Under the pieces are notes generated by a model that did no database searches, was not told where the DNA came from, and was given only the letters and a program-made list of their open reading frames with translations. From Cinnamomum chago (Eukaryota; Streptophyta; Magnoliopsida; Laurales; Lauraceae): a stretch of 64,000 nucleotides of DNA. The translations under genes were made by a program, and so were the position numbers. The stretch is taken from contig CP142457.1 of NCBI GenBank assembly GCA_038049695.1, forward strand, positions 24,938,501 to 25,002,500, written 5' to 3'. This document shows, one piece after another, positions 1 to 12,641 of this stretch (position 1 is the first letter of the stretch; each line of letters opens with the position of its first letter).

Positions 1-1530
1 ATTTTATGTCGATCTTCAAATGCCCGGTGTCAGTCTCTCAACACATTGAAAGACTTTAGCGTAATTTTCTCTGGAGAGGGGTGGTTGAAAGGAATAGAAT
101 ACATCTTCTAAATTGGAGCAAGATCTGTAAATCTAAAAAGTCAGTCAGTCTTGGTATTAGACCCTTGAAGTTGGTCAATGAAGCTTTTCTTGGAAAATGG
201 TTGTGGCGGCTCGGCGATGGTCAGAACGGTTTATGGAAGGAAGTCGTGATGGTCAAGTATAATGTACTCAAAGATGGGTGGGATACCCAGAAGACAAAAC
301 CTAGCCAATCAAAATTGAGGAGGGACCTATTGTCCGCTAGGGATTCTTTTGATTCCATGGTTCGCTACAGAGTAAGGAAGGGACAATATCAAATTTTGGA
401 TCCATACCTAGGTGGGAGATTATCCCTTGGCATCTCAATTCCCTAATCTTTTTCATTGTGCTCAACATGTTTCGGTTATGGTGATAGACTACTACTCGAA
501 AATTGGTGATCAAGTAGTTTGGGATCCTGTGTTTCGAAGAAATTTTGATGAAGGGGATCTCCAAGATTTTGCAGCTCTACTTACTGTGTTGAGTAGTGTC
601 TTCATTGCGGATGGTCGAAAGGATAAGAGTCTTTTTCTTGGCCTTGAGAGGTGGTACTGCTTCAGACATATCAGAGTTTCCATTCGAGGAGGTATGGAAG
701 TCTAAAGCTCCTCCCAAGGTAGGGGCCTTCGCTTGGCTGGTCATTTCGAATGTTGTCCTCACTATAGACAATCTTCACAGGCGCAACATTATTATTGTTA
801 AATGATGTCCTATGTGCTTGAGGGATGCTGAATCAGTAGACCACCTTTTTTTTTGCATTGCAACGTGGCTAGATTTTTATGGAGTTTAGCTTTGTCATGG
901 TTCGATTGTTGCTGGGTTCCGCAGGATTCTCTGAAGGCTTCCTATCAGGCCTGGTCTGTGGGAGTTGGCTCTGCTAGAGGAAAAATAATGTGGAAAACAT
1001 CTTCTCTGGCTGTCATTTGAACCCTTTGGAAAGAAAGAAATTCAAGGTGTTTTCTACGGGTTTCCTCCTCCAATGAAGCCATGGCTTTCAAGGTTAAATA
1101 CCCGTTGCTTCTTGGGTCTCCGTCCTTCCTATTTTTTTAGGATACTCCATAGATGATATCCATAGGTACTGGAAAAAGGTGGCGTTCACACATCCTATTC
1201 TTCCCCGGGTCTACCCAACCCGGAAGCCTCCCCCGCTGGGTACCTTAAAGCTTAATTTCGAAGGGAGTGCTCTTGGTAACCCGGGCCAATCAGGTATTGG
1301 GGGTGTTTTCGAAGATAGTGCTAGCATTAAGCTTATATCTTTTTGGGGTCCTTCAGATTTTAAAACAATAAATGAGGCTGAGATGATTGCCCTTCGGACA
1401 GGTCTTCGAGAAGTTGACAAGTTGGGTTTTAGAAAATTCATTGTGGAAGGGGACTCTTTATGTGCCATAAGATGGGCCTCTGGTTCTTCTAATCCACCCT
1501 GGCGCCTAGCGGATTTGTGCGACGATGTGG
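1..1530 (+). mobile_element. L1-type LINE, ORF2 C-terminal part (pseudogene, 5' beyond window)
   Basis: Translation with several frame changes gives the plant L1 region downstream of reverse transcriptase. First comes a stretch with motifs like LWRG, WSKIC and FLGKWLWRL (about 20-300). Then comes a zf-RVT domain with WKSKAPPKVGAFAWL and a following C-P-M-C...H-L-F knuckle (about 690-870). Last is an RNase H domain (about 1220-1530) with KLNFEGSALGNPGQSGIGG, NEAEMIALRTGL and VEGDSL. The RNase H usually begins LNxDG, so the catalytic Asp position is changed. The reverse transcriptase lies left of the window. Premature stops and shifts make it a pseudogene. The reading frame breaks at 1530 and resumes at 6836 in the same domain, so a later insertion split it. 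Confidence 0.85.
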
Positions 1531-1737
1531 TGTAATATCTTGAGTTATTCGAGCCCCAGGATTAGTCTGGCTTAGGTAGTAATCTTAGTTGATTGTTTAT
1601 TTTGGAATTAGAAGTGTTACCTATTATAGAATTAGAAGTGTTGCATGTGAAAGAGTTTTAGAAAGAGAATGAGTTGTGTGACAACTCTAATTAGAAAGAG
1701 GAAGAGGAAGTATGAGAATAAGAGTAGGACTCTATTT

Positions 1738-1748
1738 TGTATATATAG
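1738..1748 (+). promoter_or_regulatory. TATA-like site of the LTR
   Basis: TGTATATATAG lies about 210 bp after the LTR start. It is followed within 60-90 bp by a GAGAGAGA leader and then a possible splice donor near 1929 (AAGGTGAGTGG). The arrangement fits an LTR U3/R boundary; it is inferred from sequence pattern only. Confidence 0.4.
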
Positions 1749-1979
1749 GCAACCATCGACCATTCCTTAGCATGGTATTATCTTCTAACTCTTGAGAGAG
1801 AGAAATCTGAGAGAGAATTTGGTCATTGAAAATCCAGGAGAAGAGAAGGAAGCAAATTAGTGGGAAGACGATCATCGGATGTTCTATTCGCGTCCACACA
1901 TCGCAAAGGCAACAATCGCTTATCGAAGGTGAGTGGATCTTCCCAATTACTTAGTTGATCAATTAAGACTAGAAAAACA

Positions 1980-3500
1980 CGCCCGTGCAATATAATCATA
2001 ATATTAAAATTTATAAAAGAAATTTATGATCAATTTCTTTAAAATTAAATGCAAAAGGTTTTAGTTTGAGAGAGAGGAAAAAAGGAAGAAGTCCATAAGA
2101 ATTTAATACCGAATACCATATAATTTAAAAAAAAAAAACCATGAAAATTGAAGATTAATGATCAAGAAAACTATAAAAAAAAATCAAAACAAACAAACAA
2201 TATAAAATATGAATAAAATCCAATGAAATTTGAAAGACACATAGAAATGAAAATCCATAATCAACTCAATAACATAAGCAATTTAAAAGAATCAAACACT
2301 CATGAGGAAAAAAAAAACCTCAAAAATGGAGCACAGAAAGGCAAAGAGAAAAGAATCCACAAATTCATGAAAAAATATCATTAAAAAAAAAAAAACTAAA
2401 ACCCATCACAAGTGAGAAATTATAATAAAAGAAATACAAAATAAAATAAATTAAATTTTATTAAAAAGGCTATAAAAAATATATATAAATAAAGATTCAT
2501 AGACAATACAATGATAAAAGAAATTTAAAAGAATCAAACTAACTTATGATAGTCTAAACCTCAAAAATGGAAATCTGAAGCCACAAAAGAAATAAGAAAA
2601 ATCTATAAAAAGATTTCACAAAGAGAACTTAAAGAACCCAATGGAAGTAAAATAAATAATTAACTCATAATGATGAGCATTAAAAAAAAATTAAAAATAA
2701 AATAGAAAAAAGAGAATTCACAGAAAAACCCATGATAAAAAGTGATTTAAAAGAAAAAAAAAACCAAGGAGAACCCAGTACCCAAAAGTTGAAACAAAAA
2801 AGGGAAAAAAAGAAATCACAATCTATGAAAACCATACAAATACAAACGATAAAAATATTGCAAATCTTTAGAAATTTTAAAATGATGATTATTTAGTATA
2901 AATCATATTAAAATGACATAACTAAAATCGCTCAAATAAAATATGATGAACTCAAAAGTAAATGAATGAAAAAAGGTTTACCTCGCAAATTGAAATGTTT
3001 AGTAATTGCACCAATTGTCTCAAGATGTTCACATTTTAAAATGAGTTGAACACTAGTCTAAACGATGCATGTAAATGAGACATGAGATGGTACTAAAAAG
3101 AGACACAAAGAAACAAAAAAATTATTAAAGTTGCTCTAACAAAATACAATGAACTTAAAAGTAAATGAACGGAAAAAATGAAAGTTCTCTTATTGACATA
3201 GAGAAATATAATTATATTGGAGAAAGTAGAAAATGATGATAATATTAAGAATGAGCTTAGTTCTTTATTTAGATGGACCAATATTATTGGAGATTCCTTT
3301 TACCATTAGTTCCGCATTCTTAAAAAAAAAGTGTACAATCAAAATCAATATATAAAAAAGAAAGCAGACAACCTAGAATTGAGAGTGGATTAAATAAAAA
3401 AGACCAAGGATTAAATAAACCAAACAACCCAGAAATTAGCATTTCACATTCTAAAACAAAATCATATAATCGAAGAAACAAAAATACTTGAAATTTCTTA
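1980..3500. repeat. A-rich degenerate repeats inside the 5.3-kb LTR
   Basis: The stretch is very A-rich. It contains diverged copies of a block with AATTTAAAAGAATCAAAC followed by CCTCAAAAATGGA, near 2280-2330 and 2525-2570. No coding potential is visible. It is probably a decayed secondary insertion or intron-like leader of the LTR element. Confidence 0.35.
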
Positions 3501-4322
3501 GATTAGTGGCACTTATAGACACTGTGACCCCATTAACACTCAAATGCTATTGCTTTGATAGAAATAGGATGATATTGAGAGTTTCTTAACAGACAAAAGG
3601 CATGATGTAGATTCCAAATCAAAGAAAAAAAAAAACTTTATTTGGAAAACTCCAGTATTTTGTATTTTTTTTATTAGAGAATCAATTTGCGGTGAGAATT
3701 TGAGGTATCCCATAAGTAGTAAGGATGTTTGCCTCAATAATTGTGATTTTTGAAAGATGGGGTCTATCGAAGTGTTCCACTCCATTTACATCACGATTTA
3801 TAAAAGTTAAAACCACACACACAAAAAAGGAAAAAATCAGACTCCACCCTTTCTCCCTCGGTAAGCGTGCATGGTAGCACATCAGTTATATGGAAAGTCT
3901 CATGCCTCCTCTTTAGCTTCACACTGTTGTCAAAAGTTTTGTTTTCAATAATATTTTCATTTTCTTATTAATTATGAAACTTATTATTTTTGTTGATCAA
4001 TTCCATTTATTATATATTCATTTGAGTTTAGTTTTATTGTAAATGGTTGTCCTAGAAAATTAATGACTATATAGGAAATCATATATAATAGTTATTTCAA
4101 AAGTTTGATAATCTATGTTTAAAGTACAATGCACAAGTATGAAAATAATTACAGTATTTATAGGGGTCAATATTCTAAAAATATAGTTATTTTTATAAAT
4201 ACAAATATAGTTCTTTTTATAAATACCTCGTAGATAAATTCTAACTAACGATCAATATTCCAAAGTGGGGCCGGGTCCTTTTCTCATTAACTAATTTTGT
4301 TTATAACTATTAACAAAAAGAT

Positions 4323-4394
4323 GCTTTGTGGTGTAGTGGTAGGGTCGCTCCTTTGAAATTCATATTGTCCTGAGTTCGAGTCTTGGCACAAACC
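4323..4394 (+). repeat. tRNA-like segment (SINE head or tRNA pseudogene)
   Basis: The 72-bp block has an A-box-like TGTAGTGGTAG and a B-box-like GAGTTCGAGTC at tRNA spacing, and its two ends (GCTTTGTG and CACAAAC) can pair as an acceptor stem. The anticodon arm does not pair well. No 3' poly-A or poly-T terminator follows directly. It is read as a tRNA-derived SINE head or pseudogene, not a functional tRNA. Confidence 0.45.
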
Positions 4395-6830
4395 AGATTA
4401 ATTTTTACCATCTTATTAAAAATACACGGGTTAGGTTGGGTCCAAAAAGTGTGCTTTATCTCTGGCTCGACCTAATTTACACTGATCCGACCCGTTTGCT
4501 AGGGTCAAACTAAATTAAATTGGTAAATTGGATGAGGATATTAAATGGGCTAACGTTCTGGGCTGAATTTGGATATTAAACGGGTCATTACTTAGTAGGA
4601 TTAACGGCCCATTAGTTGGTAGGGCCCGGCATTAGAAGGAGGTCAAAGACTATAAGCCAATCAAAATCAAATCTGAAATTGACAGCGAAATTGGAAATTA
4701 TATCCACTTCGCTTCATATTATATATTGGTTGATATTTGGATGTGATTCAAATATTATGTACTGTTAATTATACAATGATTTTTGTATCCATCGGACAGG
4801 CATGAAGAGGTTTGTTTTTGGTCAAGAAATCCTATATTAATGATTGTAGGGATGAGATTGGTATAATGAAGGTAGATTTGTTGAATATGTTTGAATTCTG
4901 TTGAATCAGAAACTGGGTGGCAATGCGGTAATTGATATTGGATGAGTAGTGGGACCCCTGGCCCATCACATGATAGATCTGAACCATGGATCCTGAAGAG
5001 GACCCATGGCCATCATCCAATTGATTGTAATGCCCTAACGAGAACTGGATGGAAACAGAGTGAAGGTCGACAATGACTGTGAGGTCCACTGCTTGACCTG
5101 ATCTAAGATCAGGACCCCACATCCTATAGGTGACCCTTAGTTGACCCATAAGTACTTGGACCCATGAAGAGTGGGCCCCATCTGGGCCCTCATCCAATTG
5201 GTATGATGGAATAGAGGCGACTGTTGCAGGATTCTATAACTCCTTGTCGTCAAGCCTTCTAGGACCCACCTGTACGCTTGATTGAAAATCAACTCCGACC
5301 ATCAAGTGTGGGACCCTTGGGCGACCTTTGTGTAGTTGGACATCTAGGTTGTGAACCACTGGGTCCCACTGTTCAAAAGGTGTAATGAATCCCAGGCGTG
5401 AATTTGATGAAGACAGGGCTGAAGGTCGACATCTATGGTGGGACCCACTACCTAAGTTAACCCTAGATTAGGACCCCACGTCTTGCAGTAGGCTAAGAGA
5501 AAATCTGAATGGTGGTGGTCCCATGTGGCCTGGTCTCCATTTGCCCAGTTATCCAAGAACTTCAATTTTGTTAACAATAAGGCTTATTTATGAATTTTAA
5601 TTGTATTTGTTAAGCCTGTGGGGCCTAGTAAAAATATTTGATGGTGAATCCAATCCCTTAAGAGTAAAGCCTATCCTTGGGCGACCTAGACATTAGGTCT
5701 GATTAGATCAGACCAGTGGGACCCACTGGATTTTACCATAGGGTGTTTCATCTTGTGTCTCTAGGTTTTGTGTATGTATATGTGGCCTGAGTGGGATTTA
5801 TAGATGGGGATAGCCCTGGACTTTATATCTAATTACAAACTAACCTTCCTACTTAGATAAATCAAGGCCTTGTGTGGATTATGATTGATCACGTATTCAC
5901 GTGGACTATGATTAATTTTATGGACTGTTTTATTGAAATTTTGGTATGATACTGTGTAATATTCTATGAAGGTGGGCCACTCCTATATCATCCCTTACAT
6001 GTTATGATTAGAAGTAGGGCAGTAATCTAAGGGGGAATTAAATGGAGCTGGTTCCACACTGCTAAATGTAATATTATGATTTATATTTAATATGGCATAT
6101 ATGGAATGACTGATAGTGTACTGGAAATTATCAGTACAAGTGAAAGAATGGGTTGGTATGCAAATTTATTGTGTGAGGCATGGTGTTCTAACCATGTGGG
6201 CCATGGAGGCCGTTGTCCTTAGTGGACGTGAGTGGCCATTATGATGGCTGGTCCTTAGTGGACGTGTCTAATGAGACAGGGTCATGGTAACCAGTATACA
6301 TGTATATGATGGGCCTTTGAGGCGTGGTAATGTGCATGGGCACGGATATGTATATGGATGTACTTTTGATGGCATTTAATATATTGATTCAAATATGTTG
6401 ATCATGTGACATTATGTTTTATGCTGCTTATGTAATTAGGAAAATTCATTCACCAGTAATACTGATGTTGTGTTTACCCCTTCAGGTAATCTTACTGCGG
6501 GTGGGGCAGACCAGGACGGCGTTCAGCACATAGATTTTGGCATGCGTGGCTGAAGGGAGAGAACGAGAAATATTTAAATAATTTAGAAGGATTAGCTTTG
6601 GTTTAGTAATTTATCTAATGTTTTAGTACATTATTGATTTAAATCAGAACATAGAAATTGGGATCATTCAGAAATTATTGATATTGTTTGACTTTCATAA
6701 ATTAATTGGAATTATAGTTTGATTTAAATGCCAAATCTCTTATGTGAACTATTTGATAAATGTATGGTAAACATTGCTAAGTTATCATGATCCGGATATC
6801 CGACAGGGCCCCGGAATTTGGGTCGTGACA

Positions 6831-7090
6831 GGTGGCGGTATTGGTCTCCAAGCTTGAAGTTTCCTTTAATCACATTAAGCGGTCCGCAAGCAGGGCGGCT
6901 GATGCTCTAGCAAAATTGAGTTTGGGGAGCGATAAACTTGTAATTGATAATTGTATTTCGCTTGTTGAGTAAGCAGCGGCTTTGCGGCTTAGCTTTCTTT
7001 TTCCTTTTGCTTCCCTTTGTTGTTTCTCAATATATGTCTCCTATATTGATTTGCTTCTAATAAATTTGCATTACCATTCAAAAAAAAAAA
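6831..7090 (+). mobile_element. 3' end of the split L1 LINE with 3' UTR and poly-A
   Basis: After the 1531-6830 insertion the frame continues as VSKLEVSFNHIKRSASRAAD followed by ALAKLSL, the conserved C-terminus of plant LINE RNase H (helix plus the N-x-x-A-D-x-L-A-K region). It ends with a TAA-type stop near 6971. A short 3' UTR with an AATAAA-like site (AATAAATTTGCATT) ends in a poly-A run at 7080-7090. Joining 1530 to 6836 restores the frame across the junction (D-D-V-A-V-L-V-S), which is good evidence that both halves are one element. The duplicated flank is 1526-1530 TGTGG and 6831-6835 GGTGG, one mismatch. Confidence 0.85.
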
Positions 7091-7811
7091 TGGCTAAGGC
7101 ATGACTTTTTATTTTTAAATTTGGGCCTCGTGATGGAGCCCACCAGTGGTTAAAAAGACAACAAGTTCTTCAGCTTCTCTTTTTTTGGATGGGTCCATTT
7201 AATTTTTTTTTGAATGGTTTTATAAAAAAAAATTGTATGATTTTTTTTAATGATTTTTAATGGTTGTTTTCTTAATGGATTGGTTTTTTAATGGTTTTTT
7301 TTTTGTCATTTTTTTAATGGGTTCTTTTAATGATTTTTTTAATTGTTATTTTAATGGCCCATTTAGCTTTTATATGTGGCTTTCATCAGGTGGGCTCATC
7401 GTGGCGCCCATAACTTACCCCTTTGTAAAATGAAAGAGGTACGTAATGGGCATTTGTTGCCCCAGCTTTCATCCATCGTCCAAAACATAACCAGCCACCG
7501 AGAGAGATTGAGAAAAGGGAAAGGAAAATAGGGAGAAGGAGAAGGAGAGGTCGCCGCTGCTACCAAACTACCACATCCAAGTATGTCCTCTGCAAACTCC
7601 TCTCTCTCTCTTTTATTTTTTCCCTTTTTGTTCTTCCTGAAAAGGAACAAGCTGTCAAGAACTGAAGAAGAAAAGAGAAAGCCAGGGGGTTTCAAACCAA
7701 GCAGCTATATGACGGCGCTATGGAACTGTAGTGGCCCGTAGCAGCCACTACAGTTGTGAGCAGCGATATTTTGTAGAAAGCGTAGCGGTGGACGATTTAG
7801 CGGCCGATACG
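7091..7811. other. Unassigned non-coding stretch
   Basis: 7197-7360 is a T-rich run of repeats of the form TAATGG followed by Ts. 7490-7620 is a purine-rich then CT-rich segment resembling a plant 5' UTR, with a possible donor AAGTATGTCC, but no open frame follows. 7690-7830 has repeated TAGCGG/CGTAGC words, like one end of a GC-ended MITE, but no partner end was found. Confidence 0.35.
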
Positions 7812-8080
7812 CTACGTATCGGATGCTTTTTTCATCCATGAGGACCAGTATGGATGCCACACCTTATTCAGCCAAATGAGGAAGTCATTCAAGTGGAACT
7901 TTCCATGAAATTCTGGTATTTTTCCCTTGAGTTCAACATCCATTTGTTGGTCAATTCTTTCAAGGAGACAAAGAAGCCACTCAATGATGTCTTCCCCTTG
8001 AGATATCCATTCTTGGAATTGGGGTATGGGAGGATCTTTATCCACACTAGCCTCTCAACTTTCTGCAAATCCAATACCAA
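7812..8080 (-). pseudogene. Decayed Gypsy gag remnant
   Basis: On the minus strand one frame reads ...VELKGKIPEFHGKFHLNDFL then IWLNKVW. This resembles the Ty3/Gypsy gag segment in which an I-P-x-F-x-G motif precedes an F-x-x-W-L-x-x-V-E-R motif. The segment is short and frame-shifted near 8045, where the adjacent frame takes over, and no protease or polymerase domain is near. The assignment rests on this one motif, so it is tentative. The stretch may be the relic into whose flank the 8834-12234 LTR inserted. Confidence 0.4.
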
Positions 8081-8833
8081 GTGTTCAGTTGCACTACAGT
8101 TAGGAACCCATTGGCATGAGTTTATTCAAAGTTGAAACCATGGTACACTCCACATTGGCCACCCAAAATTATAAACACACAAAGGTTTGCATCAATTCAC
8201 CACGTACTGCTGATGCTCTTTGTACGTTGCATGGGGTAATAGATGAATTTCCTAATGCCAAGATATCAAGAATTTTTCCAAAGAATTTAAAAAAAAAAAA
8301 AAGAAAAAAAAAGGAAACCCTAGACTAGAAGAAGAAAGAGAAATCAGAGGAAGAGAATGAGACCCCCTCCTATTTAATAATTTCTCAAAATTCTCAAAAA
8401 AAAAAAAAAAAAAAAGAATATGTCAACTTACATAAAAACCCTTGAAATTACATAAAAGCTCCTAAACAAGTGTGCTCTATTACTAAACTCATAACACTCT
8501 GTGCTCTACTACTAAACTCATAACACTCCCTCCCCAAATTGGTAACAGTAATCACTGCTGTTATAAGAGGCGGAATACTCTCTCAGTTGTCCCGTGGTTT
8601 CTTGTGGAGGCATATCACTGTGCAGTCAGTCTGCTGCCCAAGAATCAAAACTTTCTATGATATTACTTAGACACATTCTAGTAATACTAACCTTCACGAT
8701 TATGGACTACAGAGGCTTTCATCGATCAACAATGGATAGAAATCTCACTTCCTACCCAAAAACAAAGTATCCTAAGAGTGAATAGAAACCTCATTCCGAT
8801 ACAAATTTGGACCATACAAATCAAAATACCCCA
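8081..8833. other. Unassigned stretch with A-rich runs and a 29-bp tandem duplication
   Basis: A-rich runs occur at 8288-8314 and 8397-8415. A 29-bp unit beginning TGTGCTCTA is tandemly duplicated at 8473-8501 and 8502-8530 with one mismatch. No convincing coding region is seen. The same unassigned background resumes at 12,240 after the solo LTR. Confidence 0.4.
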
Positions 8834-9226
8834 TGTGAGGCCCCACCCCTTGTGGACCCTCACTTATATTTGAATTGCACTAATTATAGTATATGATATC
8901 TACTCATACTAATGAATAGGGGTTAGTAAGGGTAGTTCAGTATTTTCTGAGGATTTTAGCCTATCTTCTAGGAATTAGTCTCTTTTTGTGATTTATAGAA
9001 CCTATAGGGTGTTAGATGGACTTATTAGAGTTTGTTAGTTAGTTAGAGGCCCTTGGAAGTAATTAGAACTAATAGGAAGGGTTTCCATTTGAGAATTTGC
9101 GAACTACACCTAAAATACCCAAGAGCTCATGTACTTATCCTAAACTTATAACTAAACCAAGAGGGCACCTTAGACGTTTCACACCCAACATTCCATATAT
9201 ACAAACCCTCCCCAACCATCCCAAAC

Positions 9227-9228
<2 letters not shown>

Positions 9229-9270
<42 letters not shown>
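9229..9270 (+). repeat. (CT)n microsatellite in LTR leader
   Basis: An uninterrupted TC/CT dinucleotide run of about 42 bp sits about 30 bp after the TATA-like site of the solo LTR, in the position of the transcript leader. Confidence 0.9.
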
Positions 9271-9274
<4 letters not shown>

Positions 9275-10011
9275 CCCTTATTTCCCTCCATTTCTCTCAT
9301 TTCTCTCTTTTCCCTCCAAGAATTCCCTCCAATTCTCTCCCTAGAAACCTAGATCTAGGGTTTCCTACTACTAAGAAGAAGGATCTACTGCAAGCTACTG
9401 TTATTAGAAAGCTAGAGGACCTCTCTCATCTCCTAGATCTCTCCTTTCTCTACAAGACAAGGCAATTCCCTTTCCCTAGTTCAATTTCCAGAAATTCTCT
9501 TACTCTCTCTAGAATTCCCTTTCCCTTATGCAATTCTCCAGTGAATTTGAGTATAGGAGTTGTAGATCTATCTAGATCTGAGTTTTGGGACTGTTTAAGA
9601 GATTGGAAGCCATTAGAGCCTTGGATCTTGGAATTGGATCTTGGAATTGGAGCTTGGATCTCAAAGATCAAGCCTAGAAACCATTGCATTGGAGTAGAAG
9701 CAAGTACATGCCTACTTAACATAGAATGCATGATTTCCTTGTTTGATTCTGTAAATTCAATTCATATATGTATGTTGATTGCCTAGATCTATCTTTTAAG
9801 CCTTGTTTTATGGATTTTGGCCATTGGTGGATGGGATCTCCCATTTAGAAGATCAATGGCCCAACTGATGATGGTTTTGTGCTGTTTGGATGGAGTTTGA
9901 TGTTTCTGGATGGATTGGTGTTGATTGGGGGCGAGATGATGGAGTTTTGATGGAAATTGAGGTGAATTGGAGAAGTTACAGAAATCTGAAAAATTGAATT
10001 TCGCGCGTACC

Positions 10012-10420
10012 CGGTCGACCAGCCTTGGAGGATGTCAACCGAATACACAGCGAAACTCAGAAAACAGCTGAGAGCTTGTCATTCTATCCCAGAATTTCAG
10101 TGCATCCGATCGACCATCCTAGCCAGATGTTGACCGGGTACACTATCCAGACTCCAAGGAATGACAAACCAGGTCCCAGAACTCTTTGTGTAGTCGGTCG
10201 ACAACCCTTGGAGGATGTCGACTGGCCACACTACAGAAATCCCAGATGGGAGAACTGCCTGCCAGGTTTTTGTTCATATGATCTACGTGTATGCGGTCGA
10301 CAAGGGTGTGCGGGATGTTGACTGGATACACTAGACCTGATGTCGACCTGGGAGACAGATTTTATGTCTTTCCCAGTGCATCCGGTCGACCAACCCTGGG
10401 AGGATATCGATCGGAACACT
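10012..10420. repeat. Diverged ~90-110-bp repeats centred on GTCGAC palindromes
   Basis: Repeats of the form GGTCGACCA-x-CCTTGGAGGATGTCGAC recur near 10,013, 10,105, 10,196, 10,296 and 10,384. In each, a GTCGAC palindrome is followed about 20 bp later by a second GTCGAC-like word, then ACACT and a purine-rich tail. They lie inside the solo LTR. Similar GTCGAC-rich sequence occurs in the other solo LTR at 28,360-28,435. Confidence 0.7.
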
Positions 10421-12234
10421 GCAGACAATGAATTCCAGATTCTAGGGTTTTTATGGTTTGAGCTATTGTGGGGCCCATTGACCTTCCATGTGGACTTCTA
10501 GTGATGAGTCAATCATGAGTCAAGGGTTGGGCTTAACCTTGACCTATGAGGTCACCAAAGTAAGATCTAGTGTATTGATTGGATTTCGATCAATCCTTAA
10601 ATGTTATCGAAGATGCCTGTAACTTCAGAGCACCAAATACATATCTCTTGGCATCTGAAACTTCATTTAGGAACTGAATTGGCTGACATGGACCTGGACC
10701 TGAAAAAAGGGGCCATGACCTAGGTCAGACCCTTGCTATTTCCTTCCTTTGACTGGCATGCTTATGTGGATATGTGAGATGCTTCCATTGTTGTTCACTC
10801 TTGAATCTATCTATTGCTTTGACCTGTTAATTAAATGGAAATTAGAGGACCTAAACCTAGGACTTCCTAGTGGAGACCTGGATTGTGAATAGAGATCACT
10901 TAACCCGTGTCTGTGGCTAGGCAGGCCATCCTATGGCCTAAGGAATGGATGGATGTGATTACCTTAGAGAAGAGGATTGTGCTATTGACTTAGAAACCCA
11001 ATTATTAATGGGCAATGAGAATGAACAATGCTAAATATGGAATGTAATGGAAATGGACAAAGACCATGACATTGTAGATCATGGCCGTGGATTCGATTAT
11101 GGATGTGGACTATGGATTTTGTAAATGGATTGGGCGTAGATATTGGACCATGTATGGATATGGGTTGACCTTGCTCATGCAAAGATAGCCTAGCCACACA
11201 CAAACTTTTACTAGGTTCCTAGAGTCGGCGCAGGACATTCACTCGGTTGTTATAAGCTTAGCCTTGGACTGATCACCCTTGGTGGTAACTATTTATTGTT
11301 GGGCCATCATGATGAGTGTGATTAGACAGCTGGCAGACTCCGGTAGTATATGTTTCATTTGTGGCCGGCAGACTCCGGTAATGGCATATACAGATATATA
11401 TACATTCGCGGCCGGCAGACTCCGGAAATGCATATATACTTTCTTAGGGATTTATTTTATTTTGGTGGGGCTTATCATCCCTTGCATTGCACTATTATTT
11501 CCCTATGCGACTGGTTATCAGTATGGGAAGGCCGCAACATAATATCCCGCAGTGGCCAGCTCATGTGAATGTGCCATATTGATAGATGGTGAGTTAGATT
11601 GCTTTATTTTCATATTGATCCATATTGTTATACTTTGTACAATTGCCTAGTATTGTACCTTTATTACTCATATGATCTTATCATCGTCTCTATTCTCTTT
11701 TGATGCATACATCCAATGTTACTTGTATATTGTGCCTGCCAGATCCTTGGATCTGACCCATCATTTGATGCTTAGGTATTGTTACTGACCCCGATCCCGT
11801 GGGTGACCTGCTCCTCGAGGCGCCCGTAGCCGATGAGTATGGGTGGGGACCGGCGGAGCCGGAGGTTGGAGTGCCTTTACCCGGGACTTGAGTGACACCT
11901 TATTTTCGATTGAGTGTTATTTGTGTGAGTAAGGGGATTCATATTTAGTTTGTACACATTATTATTCTATACTTTGAGATTAACTTTACTCATGCCCTGT
12001 TACACTTGCTTTATGGATTGATACCTTTACTGCTTCCGCATTTATCTGATATTGCTTCCGTTATTTTCTATATGCTTCCGCACTTAACTATTGATCTCAT
12101 ATGTTGGTAAAATGTTTTAAATTGGACCTCACTGCAGACCTACGATCTTGGAAGTTCCTGGATTTTTCGGGAAGTAGCGCGCCAAATTCAGGTACCTTGA
12201 CAGTAAACTTGGTATTCTGAATTGTGGCGTTACA

Positions 12235-12641
12235 CCTCAAGATACATGCTCATGCAGCAGTCCTACAATTAATAGCAGTCTGACTGAACTACAACCATTT
12301 CTTATAAATCTGAGGATTCAAGATATTCTAGTGCAGATACTAGGACTAATATAGGCAGCGATGTGATCATAGTAATCCAGCGCTTAAGTGGCCAAGGCAC
12401 CCAGTTCCACAACAAGATGAATAGGCTCTTCAGAGTTCAGATGAAATATCAAATTTTGCAAGGGGTAAGTAAAGATGCCAATGCTTATCTGTTGTATTGG
12501 TGTGCACGATCAGACCTAAACATGAGTAATCTTTCTTCGCCCAAAGTCGCTCTCAGGTCATTCAACAAAACCTAACCAATAAATAAAATTGCATGCCTCT
12601 GGATGTACCCTTCAAACCTGCTTGGAGTATCTAGGTTTAAC
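12235..12641. other. Unassigned background between solo LTR and MITE
   Basis: No recognised protein. Short open frames occur on both strands but match no family I recognise, and no splice pattern supports them. Its 3' edge is the 11-bp duplication (12,631-12,641) of the next element. Confidence 0.4.

Larger units (their letters stand above)
1531..6830 (+). mobile_element. 5.3-kb LTR sequence, probably a giant solo LTR, nested in the L1 LINE
   Basis: The insert begins TGTAATATCTTGAG and ends GGGTCGTGACA, the TG...CA ends expected of an LTR. It is flanked by a near-perfect 5-bp duplication (TGTGG/GGTGG). No polyprotein is visible on either strand, so it reads as a solo LTR or a coding-less (LARD-like) element. 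A TATA-like site lies at 1738-1748 and a GAGAGA-rich leader at 1790-1830, supporting plus orientation. The 3' kilobase contains a GC-rich block near 6480-6560, placed like the one near the end of the 8834-12234 LTR. AT-rich repeats and a tRNA-like segment inside suggest secondary insertions. Confidence 0.65.
8834..12234 (+). mobile_element. 3.4-kb solo LTR (Gypsy-like)
   Basis: It begins TGTGAGGCCCCACCCC and ends GTGGCGTTACA, with TG...CA ends. The 5 bases before it (8829-8833, CCCCA) and after it (12235-12239, CCTCA) form a near-perfect TSD. No internal polyprotein, primer-binding site or polypurine tract is found, hence a solo LTR produced by recombination between the two LTRs of an element. 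A TATA-like CATATATACA (9192-9202) is followed by a long CT repeat (9229-9270). The segment at 11,780-11,880 is GC-rich. LTRs of this size are typical of large Ty3/Gypsy chromovirus lineages; the lineage is inferred. Confidence 0.7.

Noticed and set aside
4323-4394. Functional tRNA gene
   Set aside because: Boxes A and B are recognisable, but the anticodon arm does not pair properly, no terminator follows, and it lies within TE DNA.
9097-9786. 229-codon open frame in the 3.4-kb solo LTR
   Set aside because: It starts at a non-ATG context in a CT-repeat leader, has Ser-Leu repeats from the microsatellite, and resembles no known protein.
12363-12575. 70-codon plus-strand frame and its antisense as exon candidates for the FtsHi5-like gene
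   Set aside because: Neither strand matches the expected F-K-x-x-x-W-R-K exon or any family I recognise, and splice sites do not fit.
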